Assembly: GCF_017086405.1 (NCBI RefSeq)
Contig: NZ_CP070973.1
Span: 5,116,739-5,180,738 of the forward strand
Reading direction: 5' to 3'
Source of the DNA: Mycobacterium gordonae
GTDB taxonomy: Bacteria > Actinomycetota > Actinomycetes > Mycobacteriales > Mycobacteriaceae
Length of the DNA: 64,000 nucleotides
In this document: positions 8,506 through 16,844 of the stretch, piece after piece
Position numbering within the stretch: the stretch's first letter is position 1
How the letters are laid out: each line of letters starts with the position of its first letter
Made by a program: the position numbers and the translations under genes
The notes under the pieces: model-generated
Database searches by the model: none
Told to the model about the DNA's origin: nothing
Seen by the model: only the letters and a program-made list of their open reading frames with translations

Positions 8506-9846
8506 TCAATCCGAAACTCTCGTAGCAAGGTTGGCCAGCAGCAGCGCCTCGGTTATCGCCGCCCGTTCCAGCACACCCAGGTCCAGGCTCTCGTTGATGC
8601 TGTGCGCCTGCGTGCCGGGGTCTTCCACCCCGGTGACCAGAATCGTGGCCCGCGGGAACGCCTTCGCGAACTCGGCGATGAACGGGATCGACCCGCCCAT
8701 GCCCATGTCGATGGCGTCCACCCCCCATGCCTGTCGGAACGCCGCACGCGCGGCGTCGTAAACGGGACCGGTCGCCTCGATCGCATACGGCTGGCCGATC
8801 TCGCCGCGGATGACTTTGACCTGCGCACCCCAGGGTGCGTGGTCACGCAGGTGCGCCTCCACCGCGTCCAGATGCTTGGCCGCGTCCCCGCCCGGTGCCA
8901 CCCGGATGCTGATCTTCGCCCGCGCCCGCGGAGTCAAGGTATTGGAGGCCGCGGCCACCGAAGTGGTGTCGATGCCGATCACCGTGATCGCCGGCTTGGC
9001 CCACAACCGCTGCGGCACCGAGCCACACCCGATCTCGGTCACCCCGTCCAGCAGACCGGAGTCCTTGCGCACCCGCTCCGGCGGGTATTCCACGTCAGCG
9101 GCCTTGCTCTCATGCAACCCATGCACTGCGACGTTGCCGTCGTCGTCGTGCAGGCTGGCCAGCAGCCGCACCAGCACCGCCAGCGCGTCGGGGACGACGC
9201 CACCCCATAGCCCCGAGTGCAGCCCATGGTCCAGCGTGGCGACCTCCACCACGCAGTCAGCCATCCCCCGCAGTGACACCGTGAGCGCGGGAACCTCGTT
9301 GCTCCAATTGTCCGAGTCGGCGATCACAATCACGTCGGCGGCCAGCTCGTCGCGATGAGCGGCGAGGAACCGGCCCAACGTCGGCGAGCCCGACTCCTCC
9401 TCGCCCTCGACGAACACCGTCACGCCCACCGGCGGGCGGCCACCGTGTGCCCGGATTGCAGCCAGATGTGTTGCGATGCCTGCCTTGTCGTCGGCGGTGC
9501 CCCTGCCGTACAGGCGCCCGTCACGTTCGGTCGGTTCGAAGGGCGGCGAGTGCCACTGGCCGCGGTCGCCTTCGGGTTGCACGTCATGGTGGGCGTACAG
9601 CAGCACGGTCGGGGCCCCCGGTGGCGCCGGGTGGTGGGCGATGACCGCTGGGGCGCCGCCCTCGGTGACGATCCGTACATCGTCAAAACCCGCCTGCGAC
9701 AACAGGTCCGACACCATTCGGGCGCTGCGATGCACCTCGTCGCGGCGACCCGGGTCCGCCCACACCGATTCGATGCGCACCAGATCTTCGAGGTCGCGCC
9801 GCACCGAAGGCAACACCTCGCGCACCCGCTCAACCAGATCAGTCAT
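8506..9846 (-). CDS. M20-family metallopeptidase (Rv2522c-like)
   Basis: A 446-residue dizinc peptidase, with start taken at the ATG at 9846 (a GTG two codons upstream is possible). Metal-site motifs of clan MH are present: LLYAHHDVQPEGD with the first His and the Asp two residues on; YGRGTADDKAG with the bridging Asp; VEGEEESGS with the catalytic Glu pair; and HSLNESL-like HSINESL near the C-terminus. It probably hydrolyses dipeptides or N-acyl amino acids in the cytosol. The gene is convergent with bcp and divergent from the sensor kinase gene, and corresponds to Rv2522c by position. Confidence 0.92.
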   Translation of the reverse strand: MTDLVERVREVLPSVRRDLEDLVRIESVWADPGRRDEVHRSARMVSDLLSQAGFDDVRIVTEGGAPAVIAHHPAPPGAPTVLLYAHHDVQPEGDRGQWHSPPFEPTERDGRLYGRGTADDKAGIATHLAAIRAHGGRPPVGVTVFVEGEEESGSPTLGRFLAAHRDELAADVIVIADSDNWSNEVPALTVSLRGMADCVVEVATLDHGLHSGLWGGVVPDALAVLVRLLASLHDDDGNVAVHGLHESKAADVEYPPERVRKDSGLLDGVTEIGCGSVPQRLWAKPAITVIGIDTTSVAAASNTLTPRARAKISIRVAPGGDAAKHLDAVEAHLRDHAPWGAQVKVIRGEIGQPYAIEATGPVYDAARAAFRQAWGVDAIDMGMGGSIPFIAEFAKAFPRATILVTGVEDPGTQAHSINESLDLGVLERAAITEALLLANLATRVSD

Positions 9847-9872
9847 GCCCACAGGCTAGTTAAACTTGCGCA

Positions 9873-11003
9873 GTGACCAACGACGGTCCCGATCCGACGA
9901 CACCACTGTGGCGGGCAGCCCAGCTGTTTCGACTGTTGAGCTGCCTGTATGCGTTGGGTTTTCACATCGCCATCACCTCCGACCTACGCCACCCCGCGCT
10001 CGGCTGGTCGCTGTTCGTAGTGCTCGTCGGCTGGAGTGCGGCCTGCGCGGTCGCCTATCTGCGGGGGTTCGGCAGGCGGCCTGCCTGGGTGATCGCCGAA
10101 CTCGTGGTCGTGGTGGTGCTCATGCTGTCCACCGAGGTGGTCGCTTCCGGGCAGTGGGCGCACAACAATCAGACCTGGCCCACGACCCTGTGGGCCAGCA
10201 ACGCGACCATCTCGGCAGCTCTGCAGTTCGGCCCCTCCGGCGGCATGTTGACCGGCCTGGCGGTGACGGCCGCGAGTGAATTCGTCAAGGGATACATCAA
10301 CGTCAACCTGGGACGTAACGCCACCATCATCGTCGAGCTCGCGGCCGGCCTTGCGGTCGGCCTGGCGGCCAGCACGGCCCGACGCGCCCACGAGGAATTG
10401 CAGCGTGCGGCCCGATTGTCAGCGGCGCTGGAAGAACGAGAGCGGCTGTCCAGACAGGTGCATGACGGCGTCATCCAGGTGCTTGCCCTGGTCGCCAAGA
10501 GGGGTCAGGAAATTGGCGGCGCCGCAGCCGAACTCGCTACGCTGGCCAGCCAACAGGAGCGGACGCTGCGCAGTTGGGTGACCTCCACGGAGATGGAAAG
10601 CGAAACCGACCGGACGATCGATATGCGCGCCCTGTTACGCCGCCGGGAAGGTGAGCGCGTCTCGATGAGCCTGCCGGGCACCGCAGTTCCCCTGGATGGC
10701 CGTGTCGCCACCGAACTGGACGCCGCGGTGGGCAACGCCCTAGACAACGTGCGGGCCCATGCCGGCCCCGATGCGCGCGCCTTTGTACTGCTGGAAGATC
10801 TGGGCGATTCCGTGACCGTGAGCATCCGCGACGACGGGGTGGGCATCGCCCCCGGCCGACTGCAGGAGGCGGTCGGCCAAGGGCACGTCGGCATTTCGAA
10901 GTCAATCGTGGGACGGTTGATGTCACTGGGTGGCAGCGCTGAGCTGCACACCAACCCGGGAGAGGGAACGGAATGGGAATTGAGCGTGCCCCGTCATGAC
11001 TGA
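9873..11003 (+). CDS. MacS-like membrane sensor histidine kinase
   Basis: A 376-residue sensor with GTG start. The N-terminal ~165 residues contain about five hydrophobic helices (LFRLLSCLYALGFHIAI, WSLFVVLVGWSAACAVAYL, WVIAELVVVVVLMLS, TIIVELAAGLAVGLAA). A HisKA_3-type dimerisation helix follows, with phospho-acceptor H197 in RQVHDGVIQVL. The ATPase domain has an N-box (GNALDNVRAHA) and G-box (DDGVGIAPG). The architecture matches actinobacterial MacS kinases. It phosphorylates the response regulator encoded by the next gene, which overlaps it by 8 nt. The signal is unknown. This pair is absent from the corresponding M. tuberculosis interval as I remember it. Confidence 0.9.
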   Translation: MTNDGPDPTTPLWRAAQLFRLLSCLYALGFHIAITSDLRHPALGWSLFVVLVGWSAACAVAYLRGFGRRPAWVIAELVVVVVLMLSTEVVASGQWAHNNQTWPTTLWASNATISAALQFGPSGGMLTGLAVTAASEFVKGYINVNLGRNATIIVELAAGLAVGLAASTARRAHEELQRAARLSAALEERERLSRQVHDGVIQVLALVAKRGQEIGGAAAELATLASQQERTLRSWVTSTEMESETDRTIDMRALLRRREGERVSMSLPGTAVPLDGRVATELDAAVGNALDNVRAHAGPDARAFVLLEDLGDSVTVSIRDDGVGIAPGRLQEAVGQGHVGISKSIVGRLMSLGGSAELHTNPGEGTEWELSVPRHD

Positions 11004-11652
11004 GGCGTCCGAACCTACCGTGATGGTTGTCGACGACCACCCCATCTGGCGGGACGCGGTGGCGCGCGATCTGGCCGACGACGGTTTCCAGGTGGTCGCC
11101 ACCGCCGACGGCGTCGCGTCGGCGCGGCGTCGGGCGGCGGTGGTCAAACCGGACGTGGTGGTGATGGACATGCGCCTGGCCGACGGTGACGGCGTCGCGG
11201 CGACGACCGAGGTGCTGGAGGTGTCGCCGTCCACCAAAGTCCTGGTGCTCTCGGCCTCCGACGAACGCGACGACGTCTTGGAGGCGGTCAAAGCAGGAGC
11301 CACCGGATACCTGGTCAAGAGCGCATCCAAGGCCGAGTTGGCCGACGCGGTGCGAGCCACCGCGGCCGGGCGAGCCGTGTTCACCCCGAGCCTGGCCGGG
11401 CTGGTGCTGGGCGAATATCGGCGCATCGCGGCGAACCCGACTTCCGATCCCGCTACCCCAAGCCTCACCGAACGCGAGACCGAAGTGCTGCGATTTGTCG
11501 CGAAAGGATTGTCCGCCAAGCAGATTGCCGAGCGTCTGTCGTTAAGCCACCGGACCGTGGAGAACCATGTGCAGGCGACCTTCCGCAAGCTGCAGGTCGC
11601 CAATCGCGTGGAGCTGACGCGCTACGCGATCGAGCACGGCCTCGACCAATAG
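10996..11652 (+). CDS. NarL/LuxR-family response regulator, partner of the MacS-like kinase
   Basis: A 218-residue regulator. The receiver domain has the acidic pair in VVDDHP, phospho-acceptor D58 in VVVMDMR, and conserved K108 in GYLVKSA. The C-terminal GerE/LuxR helix-turn-helix is textbook (LTERETEVLRFVAKGLSAKQIA ... HRTVENHVQATFRKL). It overlaps the kinase gene, so the two are translationally coupled. It binds DNA when phosphorylated; targets may include the neighbouring membrane-protein or cytochrome b genes, but that is only inferred from position. Confidence 0.94.
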   Translation: MTEASEPTVMVVDDHPIWRDAVARDLADDGFQVVATADGVASARRRAAVVKPDVVVMDMRLADGDGVAATTEVLEVSPSTKVLVLSASDERDDVLEAVKAGATGYLVKSASKAELADAVRATAAGRAVFTPSLAGLVLGEYRRIAANPTSDPATPSLTERETEVLRFVAKGLSAKQIAERLSLSHRTVENHVQATFRKLQVANRVELTRYAIEHGLDQ

Positions 11653-11711
11653 CGGCATTCAGGTAGTCCTACTCATCCGATCGCTGCCACACACCGGCAG
11701 GGTGGACCAGC

Positions 11712-13598
11712 ATGACCGAATCGCATCAGGCTGTGATCAGCCGGCTTTCGCACGAGTTCGATGCCCTGGCCCGTCAGATGTCCCGCGTGTCGGGTGAACT
11801 CACCCAGTTGGACCGCTTGCTCTCTACCCCCGCGCCGCCCCCCGCCCCGGCGCCCGCCCCCGTATTCGTGCCGCCACCCGTCGCACCCGCCGCGCCCGCC
11901 GCGCCCGCGCCCGCCGCGCCCGCGCCCGCCGCACCCGCGCCCGCGCCCGCCGCGCCCCCTCAGCAGGCAGCGCCGTATTGGCAGAACTACTGGCAGTATT
12001 GGCAGCCGGCGTCGGCGGCGCCACCCGCACCCCGCCCGCCGCGGCAAAAGACGCCGCGGCCGGCTCCGCCCCCTCCCCCGCAGCCTGAGAACGCGTCCGA
12101 TGGGGCCGAGTCAGGTTGGATCGGCAAGCTGCTCGCCGTCGCCGGAGTCGCCGTGACGCTGATCGGGGTCGTGTTGTTGCTCGTACTGGCAGCGCAAGCC
12201 GGGCTGCTTCGACCAGAGATCCGGGTAGCCGGTGGCACTACTCTGGCTGGTGCCCTGGTGGCGGTGGCGGTCCGCTTGCGTGGCCGCCCCGGTGGACGAA
12301 TCGGAGCGATTGCGTTGGCGGCCACGGGCATTGCCGCCGCATACCTGGACGTGATCGCCGTCGTCACCATCTACAAGTGGGTGGCTGCGCCGATCGGGCT
12401 GGTGCTGGCCGCTTTGGTGGGCGGCGCTGGTTTGGCGCTGGCCCGCCGCTGGGACTCCGAGCAACTGGCCCTCTTGGTACTCATACCGCTGATCGTGCTA
12501 GCACCCGAAATCACCCACGGGGTCGATCTGTTGCTGATCAGCTTCATGCTCGCACTCTCTGCGGCCGCGCTGCCGGTGCAGCTCGGCAAGGATTGGCTGT
12601 GGATGCACGCTGCACGTATCGCGGCGTCGACACTGCCGCTGCTGGTCGCGTTGCCGGCAGCCCGTCCACACGACAACGCGTCGCTGCTCGGTGGCGCATG
12701 CGCGGTGGCCGCGCTCTTGGCGATCGCCAGCGGTCTCATCCTGCTGCCGGCTAGCACCAACGCCAGCGGCCTGGCCCTGGTGACCTCCGTTGGCACTGCC
12801 CCGGTGCTGGCCAGTGCAATCTCGGTGGATCGGGTGTTGGCTGCGGTCCTCGCCGCTGCGCTGGCGGCGGGCATGTTGGCAGCCGCGCTGATTGGTCAGC
12901 GTCCCCGCATCGTTACCCAGATCTGGTCGGTGTGGTCGGCGATCTCCGCGCTGATCGCTCTCACCGTTGCCTGCACCGGCTATGTCGAAGGCCCGGTACT
13001 GCTGGCGCTGGCCGTCGTCATTGCTGTGGTCGGCCGCCGAGACGCCGTAGCACGTTGGATCGCGATGGGATTCGGCATCATCGGCGGCGGGCTGTTCTAC
13101 AGCTACGCGCCACTGCACGTGTTGGTGCGCGCCACCGCCGTGCCGACCTCGGTAGCAGTATCCACGCTGGCCGCCAGTCTGCTGGTCATCACCTTGGCCG
13201 TCGCCATGACCCGGGCGTGGCTGGAATCCGAAGCCGCGGGGTTGTTCGTGGCAACGGCGGGGGCATTGATCGTCTACGCCGTCACCGCCTTCACGGTGAC
13301 CGCCGGCGTCCTGGTCGGCGGTGCCGGAGGCGGATTCCTGGCCGGGCACATGGCGGCCACCATCTGCTGGATCGGTATGGCGGCAGGGCTCTTCGTCTAC
13401 GCGCTGCGCCAAGGCGGCCGAGAGCGTAGGACGGAGGCGATCACGGCGGGCCTGGCTCTCACCGGCGCCGCCACCGCCAAGTTGTTCCTGTTCGACCTCG
13501 CCACCCTGGACGGCATATTCCGGGTAGCGGCGTTCATCGTCGTGGGTCTCGTGCTGCTGAGCATGGGAGCCGGTTACGCCCGCAGTCTGGCCCGCTAG
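11712..13598 (+). CDS. DUF2339-like multi-pass membrane protein with Pro/Ala-rich N-terminus
   Basis: A 628-residue protein. Residues 1-40 form a helix that could be a coiled coil. Residues ~40-130 are low-complexity Pro/Ala (repeated APAPAAP) with a YWQNYWQYWQ aromatic patch. From ~135 on there are some 16 or more hydrophobic helices, beginning IGKLLAVAGVAVTLIGVVLLLVLA. This is the architecture of DUF2339 predicted membrane proteins. It starts 59 nt after the response regulator and may belong to the same unit. Function unknown. The Pro/Ala tract is encoded by repeated GCGCCCGCC, so its length may vary between strains. Confidence 0.75.
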   Translation: MTESHQAVISRLSHEFDALARQMSRVSGELTQLDRLLSTPAPPPAPAPAPVFVPPPVAPAAPAAPAPAAPAPAAPAPAPAAPPQQAAPYWQNYWQYWQPASAAPPAPRPPRQKTPRPAPPPPPQPENASDGAESGWIGKLLAVAGVAVTLIGVVLLLVLAAQAGLLRPEIRVAGGTTLAGALVAVAVRLRGRPGGRIGAIALAATGIAAAYLDVIAVVTIYKWVAAPIGLVLAALVGGAGLALARRWDSEQLALLVLIPLIVLAPEITHGVDLLLISFMLALSAAALPVQLGKDWLWMHAARIAASTLPLLVALPAARPHDNASLLGGACAVAALLAIASGLILLPASTNASGLALVTSVGTAPVLASAISVDRVLAAVLAAALAAGMLAAALIGQRPRIVTQIWSVWSAISALIALTVACTGYVEGPVLLALAVVIAVVGRRDAVARWIAMGFGIIGGGLFYSYAPLHVLVRATAVPTSVAVSTLAASLLVITLAVAMTRAWLESEAAGLFVATAGALIVYAVTAFTVTAGVLVGGAGGGFLAGHMAATICWIGMAAGLFVYALRQGGRERRTEAITAGLALTGAATAKLFLFDLATLDGIFRVAAFIVVGLVLLSMGAGYARSLAR

Positions 13599-13604
13599 CC
13601 CTCG

Positions 13605-13660
13605 CGACCAGACCTAGAGCACCGTAGATCGCAACCTCCACGGTGCTCTAGGTCTGGTCG
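13605..13660. terminator. Perfect 21-bp inverted repeat between convergent genes
   Basis: Arms 13605-13625 and 13640-13660 are perfectly complementary around a 14-nt loop, without a T-run. It lies between the convergent ends of the DUF2339 gene and the cytochrome b gene and overlaps the last 13 nt of the latter. It probably acts as a bidirectional terminator. Its centre (13622-13643) resembles the centre of the palindrome at 15512-15579, although the outer arms are unrelated. Confidence 0.7.
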
Positions 13661-15258
13661 GCCTCCCTGTTCGCGTCACGCAAGGCGGCAAGCGCACGCT
13701 GATGGGCTCGGTGACCCGCCTCGCGCAACGCCACGTCCTCGGCAACCGGATCGGCGAGCAGCAGGGCGCCGCTGCCGGGCGAGCCGCCGGAGCCCAGCTT
13801 GTTCATCCGCTTGGGAAGCGGTGCACCCTGATAGCTCAACGGAATTGAGCGTCCAAGCGGCTGATGCAATTCGACGTAGGCACCGTGCGGCAGCCGCTTG
13901 ATGATCCCCGTCTCGACGCCGTGCTCGAGCACCGCACGGTCACTGCGCTGCAGCCCCACGGCCCACCGGTAGGCGATGAAGTAGACCAGCGGCGGCAGCA
14001 CCACCATGCCGATACGCCCGATCCACGTGGTCGCGTTCAGCGAGATGTGGAACGTCAACGCGATGATGTCGTTCATCGCCGACAGCGTCAGCACCAGATA
14101 GAAGCTGATGGCCATGGCGCCGATCGCGGTGCGCACGGGAACATCGCGCGGGCGTTGCAAGAGGTTATGGTGCGCGTGGTCGCCGGCGAACCGCCTCTCC
14201 AGGAACGGGTAGAGGGTCAGCAGGACGAAGACAAGGCCCATGGTCAAGGCCACCCAGACCGTCGCCGGCACCGTGTGGTGGCCGATGTAGAGCTCCCAGC
14301 CCGGCATCAGGCGCTGCAAGCCGTCCGGCCACATCATGTAGAAGTCCGGCTGCGAACCCGCCGAAACCTGGGACGGCTTGTACGGGCCGAGATTCCAGAT
14401 CGGGTTGATCTGCAGCACCCCGCCCATCAGACCCAGCACGCCGACGATGCAGGCGAAGAAGGCGCCGGACTTGACCGTGAAGGTCGGCATCACCCGCACG
14501 CCGACCACGTTGTGCTCGGTACGGCCCGGGCCAGGGAACTGGGTGTGCTTCTGGAACCACACCAATGCCACGTGAACACCGATCAGCGCCAGCAGGATGC
14601 CGGGGATCAGCAAGATGTGCAGCGCGTACAGCCGCGGAATAAGCACTGAGCCGGGAAAGTCACCACCGACCAGTGCCCAGTGCAGCCAAGTGCCAATCAC
14701 TGGCAATCCCAACGTGATCGACGACAGCGCCGCCCGCAGTCCGATATCCGAGAGCAGGTCGTCGGGCAGCGAGTAGCCGAAGTAACCCTCGAACATCGTC
14801 ACGATCAGCAGCAGCGACCCGATCACCCAGTTCGCCTCACGCGGACGCCGGAACGCGCCGGTGAAGAACACCCGCGCCAGGTGCACCATGACCGAGGCGG
14901 CGAACATCAACGCCGCCCAGTGGTGGACCTGACGGACGAACAAACCGCCGCGGACTTCGAAGGAGATGTTCAGCGCCGTCTCGTAGGCCCGTGACATCTC
15001 GACCCCACGCAACGGCTGATACGCCCCGTGGTAGGTGACTTCGGCCATCGACGGGTCGAAGAACAACGTCAGGTACACGCCGGTGATCAGCAACACGATG
15101 AAGCTGTACAGCGCGATCTCACCCAACAGGAACGACCAGTGCGTCGGGAACACCTTGTTGAGCTGACGACGCACCGCCGCCGCCGGATGGTACCGGGAGT
15201 CGATGGCGCGAGCTTGTCCGGCAACGACTTTCGCCAGTTCGAGGTTCACGGCGGTCAT
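13648..15258 (-). CDS. qcrB: Cytochrome b subunit paralogue (QcrB-like), without qcrA/qcrC neighbours
   Basis: A 536-residue cytochrome b, close to the ~550 residues of actinobacterial QcrB. I chose the ATG at 15258 (MTAVNLELAKVV); upstream codons extend the frame to 15327. Hallmarks of the bc1 family are visible: HWSFLLGEIALYSFI, a haem-ligand helix around RQVHHWAALMFAASVMVHLARVF, a GYSLPDDLLS stretch, the second haem helix YALHILLIPGILLALIGVHVAL, and the long actinobacterial C-terminus. It should sit in the membrane and take part in menaquinol oxidation. Normally qcrB is co-transcribed with qcrC and qcrA; here it stands alone, downstream of an inverted-repeat control region, so it is probably a second, conditionally used copy. 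Confidence 0.9.
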   Translation of the reverse strand: MTAVNLELAKVVAGQARAIDSRYHPAAAVRRQLNKVFPTHWSFLLGEIALYSFIVLLITGVYLTLFFDPSMAEVTYHGAYQPLRGVEMSRAYETALNISFEVRGGLFVRQVHHWAALMFAASVMVHLARVFFTGAFRRPREANWVIGSLLLIVTMFEGYFGYSLPDDLLSDIGLRAALSSITLGLPVIGTWLHWALVGGDFPGSVLIPRLYALHILLIPGILLALIGVHVALVWFQKHTQFPGPGRTEHNVVGVRVMPTFTVKSGAFFACIVGVLGLMGGVLQINPIWNLGPYKPSQVSAGSQPDFYMMWPDGLQRLMPGWELYIGHHTVPATVWVALTMGLVFVLLTLYPFLERRFAGDHAHHNLLQRPRDVPVRTAIGAMAISFYLVLTLSAMNDIIALTFHISLNATTWIGRIGMVVLPPLVYFIAYRWAVGLQRSDRAVLEHGVETGIIKRLPHGAYVELHQPLGRSIPLSYQGAPLPKRMNKLGSGGSPGSGALLLADPVAEDVALREAGHRAHQRALAALRDANREADQT

Positions 15259-15306
15259 CCCCTCACCACCGGAACCGCGCCGTTGCGAGCCGGCTGTCGC
15301 GCGTAT

Positions 15307-15340
15307 TACTACATTCGGTAGTACCACAGAGAGTAGTACT
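15307..15340. promoter_or_regulatory. Inverted/direct repeat operator upstream of the cytochrome b paralogue
   Basis: TACTAC-ATTCG-GTAGTA (15307-15323) is a perfect 6-bp inverted repeat, and its half-site GTAGTAC recurs at 15333-15339. The cluster is 49 nt upstream of the chosen qcrB start. It looks like an operator for a dimeric regulator; no candidate regulator gene is adjacent. Confidence 0.5.
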
Positions 15341-15511
15341 TTGACCCGCCTCTGTAAATGAATTCATTGAAGAGGTTGGCGGTCGATCGACCGAGGATGC
15401 GGTGCGGCGGGACAACACCACTCACCGAGCCTGCAGATGCGCGGGCCGAGTTCGAGTCGCGGCCGACCGCTCTTCAGCCTCGGCGGCGGGACGGCTTGAA
15501 GGCCCCTCAGC
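15341..15511. other. Intergenic segment without recognised gene
   Basis: About 170 nt between the qcrB operator and the palindrome at 15512. Short open frames exist here but none has a recognisable product or a convincing ribosome-binding site. Confidence 0.4.
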
Positions 15512-15579
15512 TAGCGCGAGCAGACGCAAAATCCCGCTGGAGCGCAAGCTCCACGGTGATTTTGCGTCTGCTCGCGCTA
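15512..15579. terminator. 22-bp palindrome downstream of acpS (probable terminator), flanking the IS insertion
   Basis: Arms 15512-15533 and 15558-15579 are perfectly complementary. Between them is a second, smaller hairpin (TGGAGC-GCAA-GCTCCA with flanking CCG/CGG), so nearly the whole 68 nt can fold. With the IS removed, this palindrome would begin at the acpS stop codon (CTAG), making it the acpS transcription terminator. The IS now separates it from acpS by 1.27 kb. The central 23 nt resemble the centre of the palindrome at 13605-13660. Confidence 0.65.
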
Positions 15580-15588
15580 AGAGTTGAT

Positions 15589-16313
15589 TCATAAGTGTGC
15601 GAGCTTGGTGTTCCAGAGGTAGGCGACGGCGCGAGCGGCGAGGTTGATCGCGTTGCCGCGTCGGCGGCATTGGCGCAGTATCTGCCAGTCCTTCATTCGG
15701 GCCAGGATGTGTTCGATGCGGGCGCGTCGACGACGGTGTTCGGCCAGGCGGGAGGTGTCGTCTGTGTGGGTGGCAGTGTTGCGCCGGGCATGGAGCGGTA
15801 GCCGCCGTCGGTCAGTGTGGTGATCCCGGCGGGCAGGGTGATGGTGGCTTTGGCGACGACGATGTCGTTGCGGTTGCCGGGCCAGGCGTTGCCTACGCGC
15901 ACGATCCGACGATTGAGGGTGGCAATCACCTGAATATTGACCGAGCGACGGTAGTTCTTGCTGGGTCGGGTAATGGACTGGTCGTGGACCGGGATGAGGG
16001 TTCCGTCCAGGAGCAGGGTGTCGGTGTCGTCGAATTGGTCGGGGACGAAAAGCCCGGCGACGGCGGCGGTGAGGTCGCGGATGATTCGATGGGCGGTGGG
16101 CTGGCTGGTGTCGAAGATGGCCGCCAGGGCGCGTTCGGTGAGGTTGGTGCGCAGCGCGACCAGTGTCAGCAGCACGCGGTCGCGGTGGGTCAGCCCTGGT
16201 GGGCGGCCCGGCCGATGCCCGGGATCGGTGATGGCGGTGATGCGGTCGACCTCGGCCACGGTGACGCCGGTCAGGGCGTAGACGTCTGCCTGCCCCAGTC
16301 TGGTGATTCTCAC
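15589..16313 (-). CDS. IS5-like transposase, two overlapping frames (frameshift around 15720-15800)
   Basis: The first frame (GTG start 16313) encodes an HTH_Tnp-like region (LTHRDRVLLTLVALRTNLTERALAAIF, TSQPTAHRIIRDL) and most of a DDE domain (LLLDGTLIPVHDQS, AWPGNRNDIVVAKA, LTDGGYRSMPG). Homologous C-terminal sequence (HRRRRARIEHILARMKDWQIL, ending NTKLAHL) continues in the next frame down to a stop at 15589, inside the left terminal repeat. A single -1 shift joins the frames into 241 residues. That could be programmed frameshifting, known for IS5-type elements, or a one-base deletion; I see no obvious A-rich slippery run. Confidence 0.8.
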
Positions 16314-16352
16314 CTGTCCGGATTTGTCAGAGGCCTACGACAGAATCGGGGC

Positions 16353-16682
16353 GTGAGGACCGCCGCGTTGCACGATCCGGTGGTAGCTGCTGCTGTGGCG
16401 GTGCGGCGGCGGGGGAAGTCGAAGACCGCGAATTGGCGCCGGCCCGAGCAGGTAGCGGTCATCGCACTGGAGTTGGACCTCTCCGGTGATGCGGTTATGC
16501 GCCGCCGGGTCGAAAAGCATTGGGATGCAGTGTTTCGGCTGCGTCGCGCTGTGCAACGGGGCGCCGGCGCGGCCAGCCGCGCCTATCTTGCCGCCCGCCA
16601 CGAGCGGGCCGGGGACCCAGCACGAGGGGCTGGTCCGGTCAACCATCCACCACAACCCGACCACCACACCGGGCGCTGGTGA
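16353..16682 (+). CDS. Hypothetical passenger ORF inside the IS (possible truncated transposase-like N-terminus)
   Basis: A 109-residue GTG-started frame divergent from the transposase, within the IS ends. It is basic and helix-rich (RRRGKSKTANWRRPEQVAVIALELDLSG, VMRRRVEKHWDAVFRLRRAVQ) and turns Pro/His-rich before its stop, as if the reading frame had been lost. It faintly recalls the N-terminus of large mycobacterial TnpB-like proteins, but no diagnostic motif is present. It may be a captured fragment or not expressed at all. Confidence 0.35.
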   Translation: MRTAALHDPVVAAAVAVRRRGKSKTANWRRPEQVAVIALELDLSGDAVMRRRVEKHWDAVFRLRRAVQRGAGAASRAYLAARHERAGDPARGAGPVNHPPQPDHHTGRW

Positions 16683-16844
16683 GGATGGCAGCCCCAACCC
16701 TAGGGCCCCTGCCGGACAAGGGGAACGCCCCGCCCTACCCCGCAACAGACCCCGCGGCTACACCCGGGGACGTCGGCGGACCAGGCGAACAAGCACAAAC
16801 CCAACGATTCAACAGTCCGCACCAGCCGACTTATGAATCAACTC

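Noticed and set aside
11830..11960. GCGCCCGCC short repeats as a regulatory or mobile element
   Set aside because: They simply encode the Pro/Ala-rich linker of the DUF2339-like protein.
16683..16828. Possible further gene in the right part of the IS
   Set aside because: No start with a plausible product; the sequence after the 109-residue frame looks like non-coding remnant.
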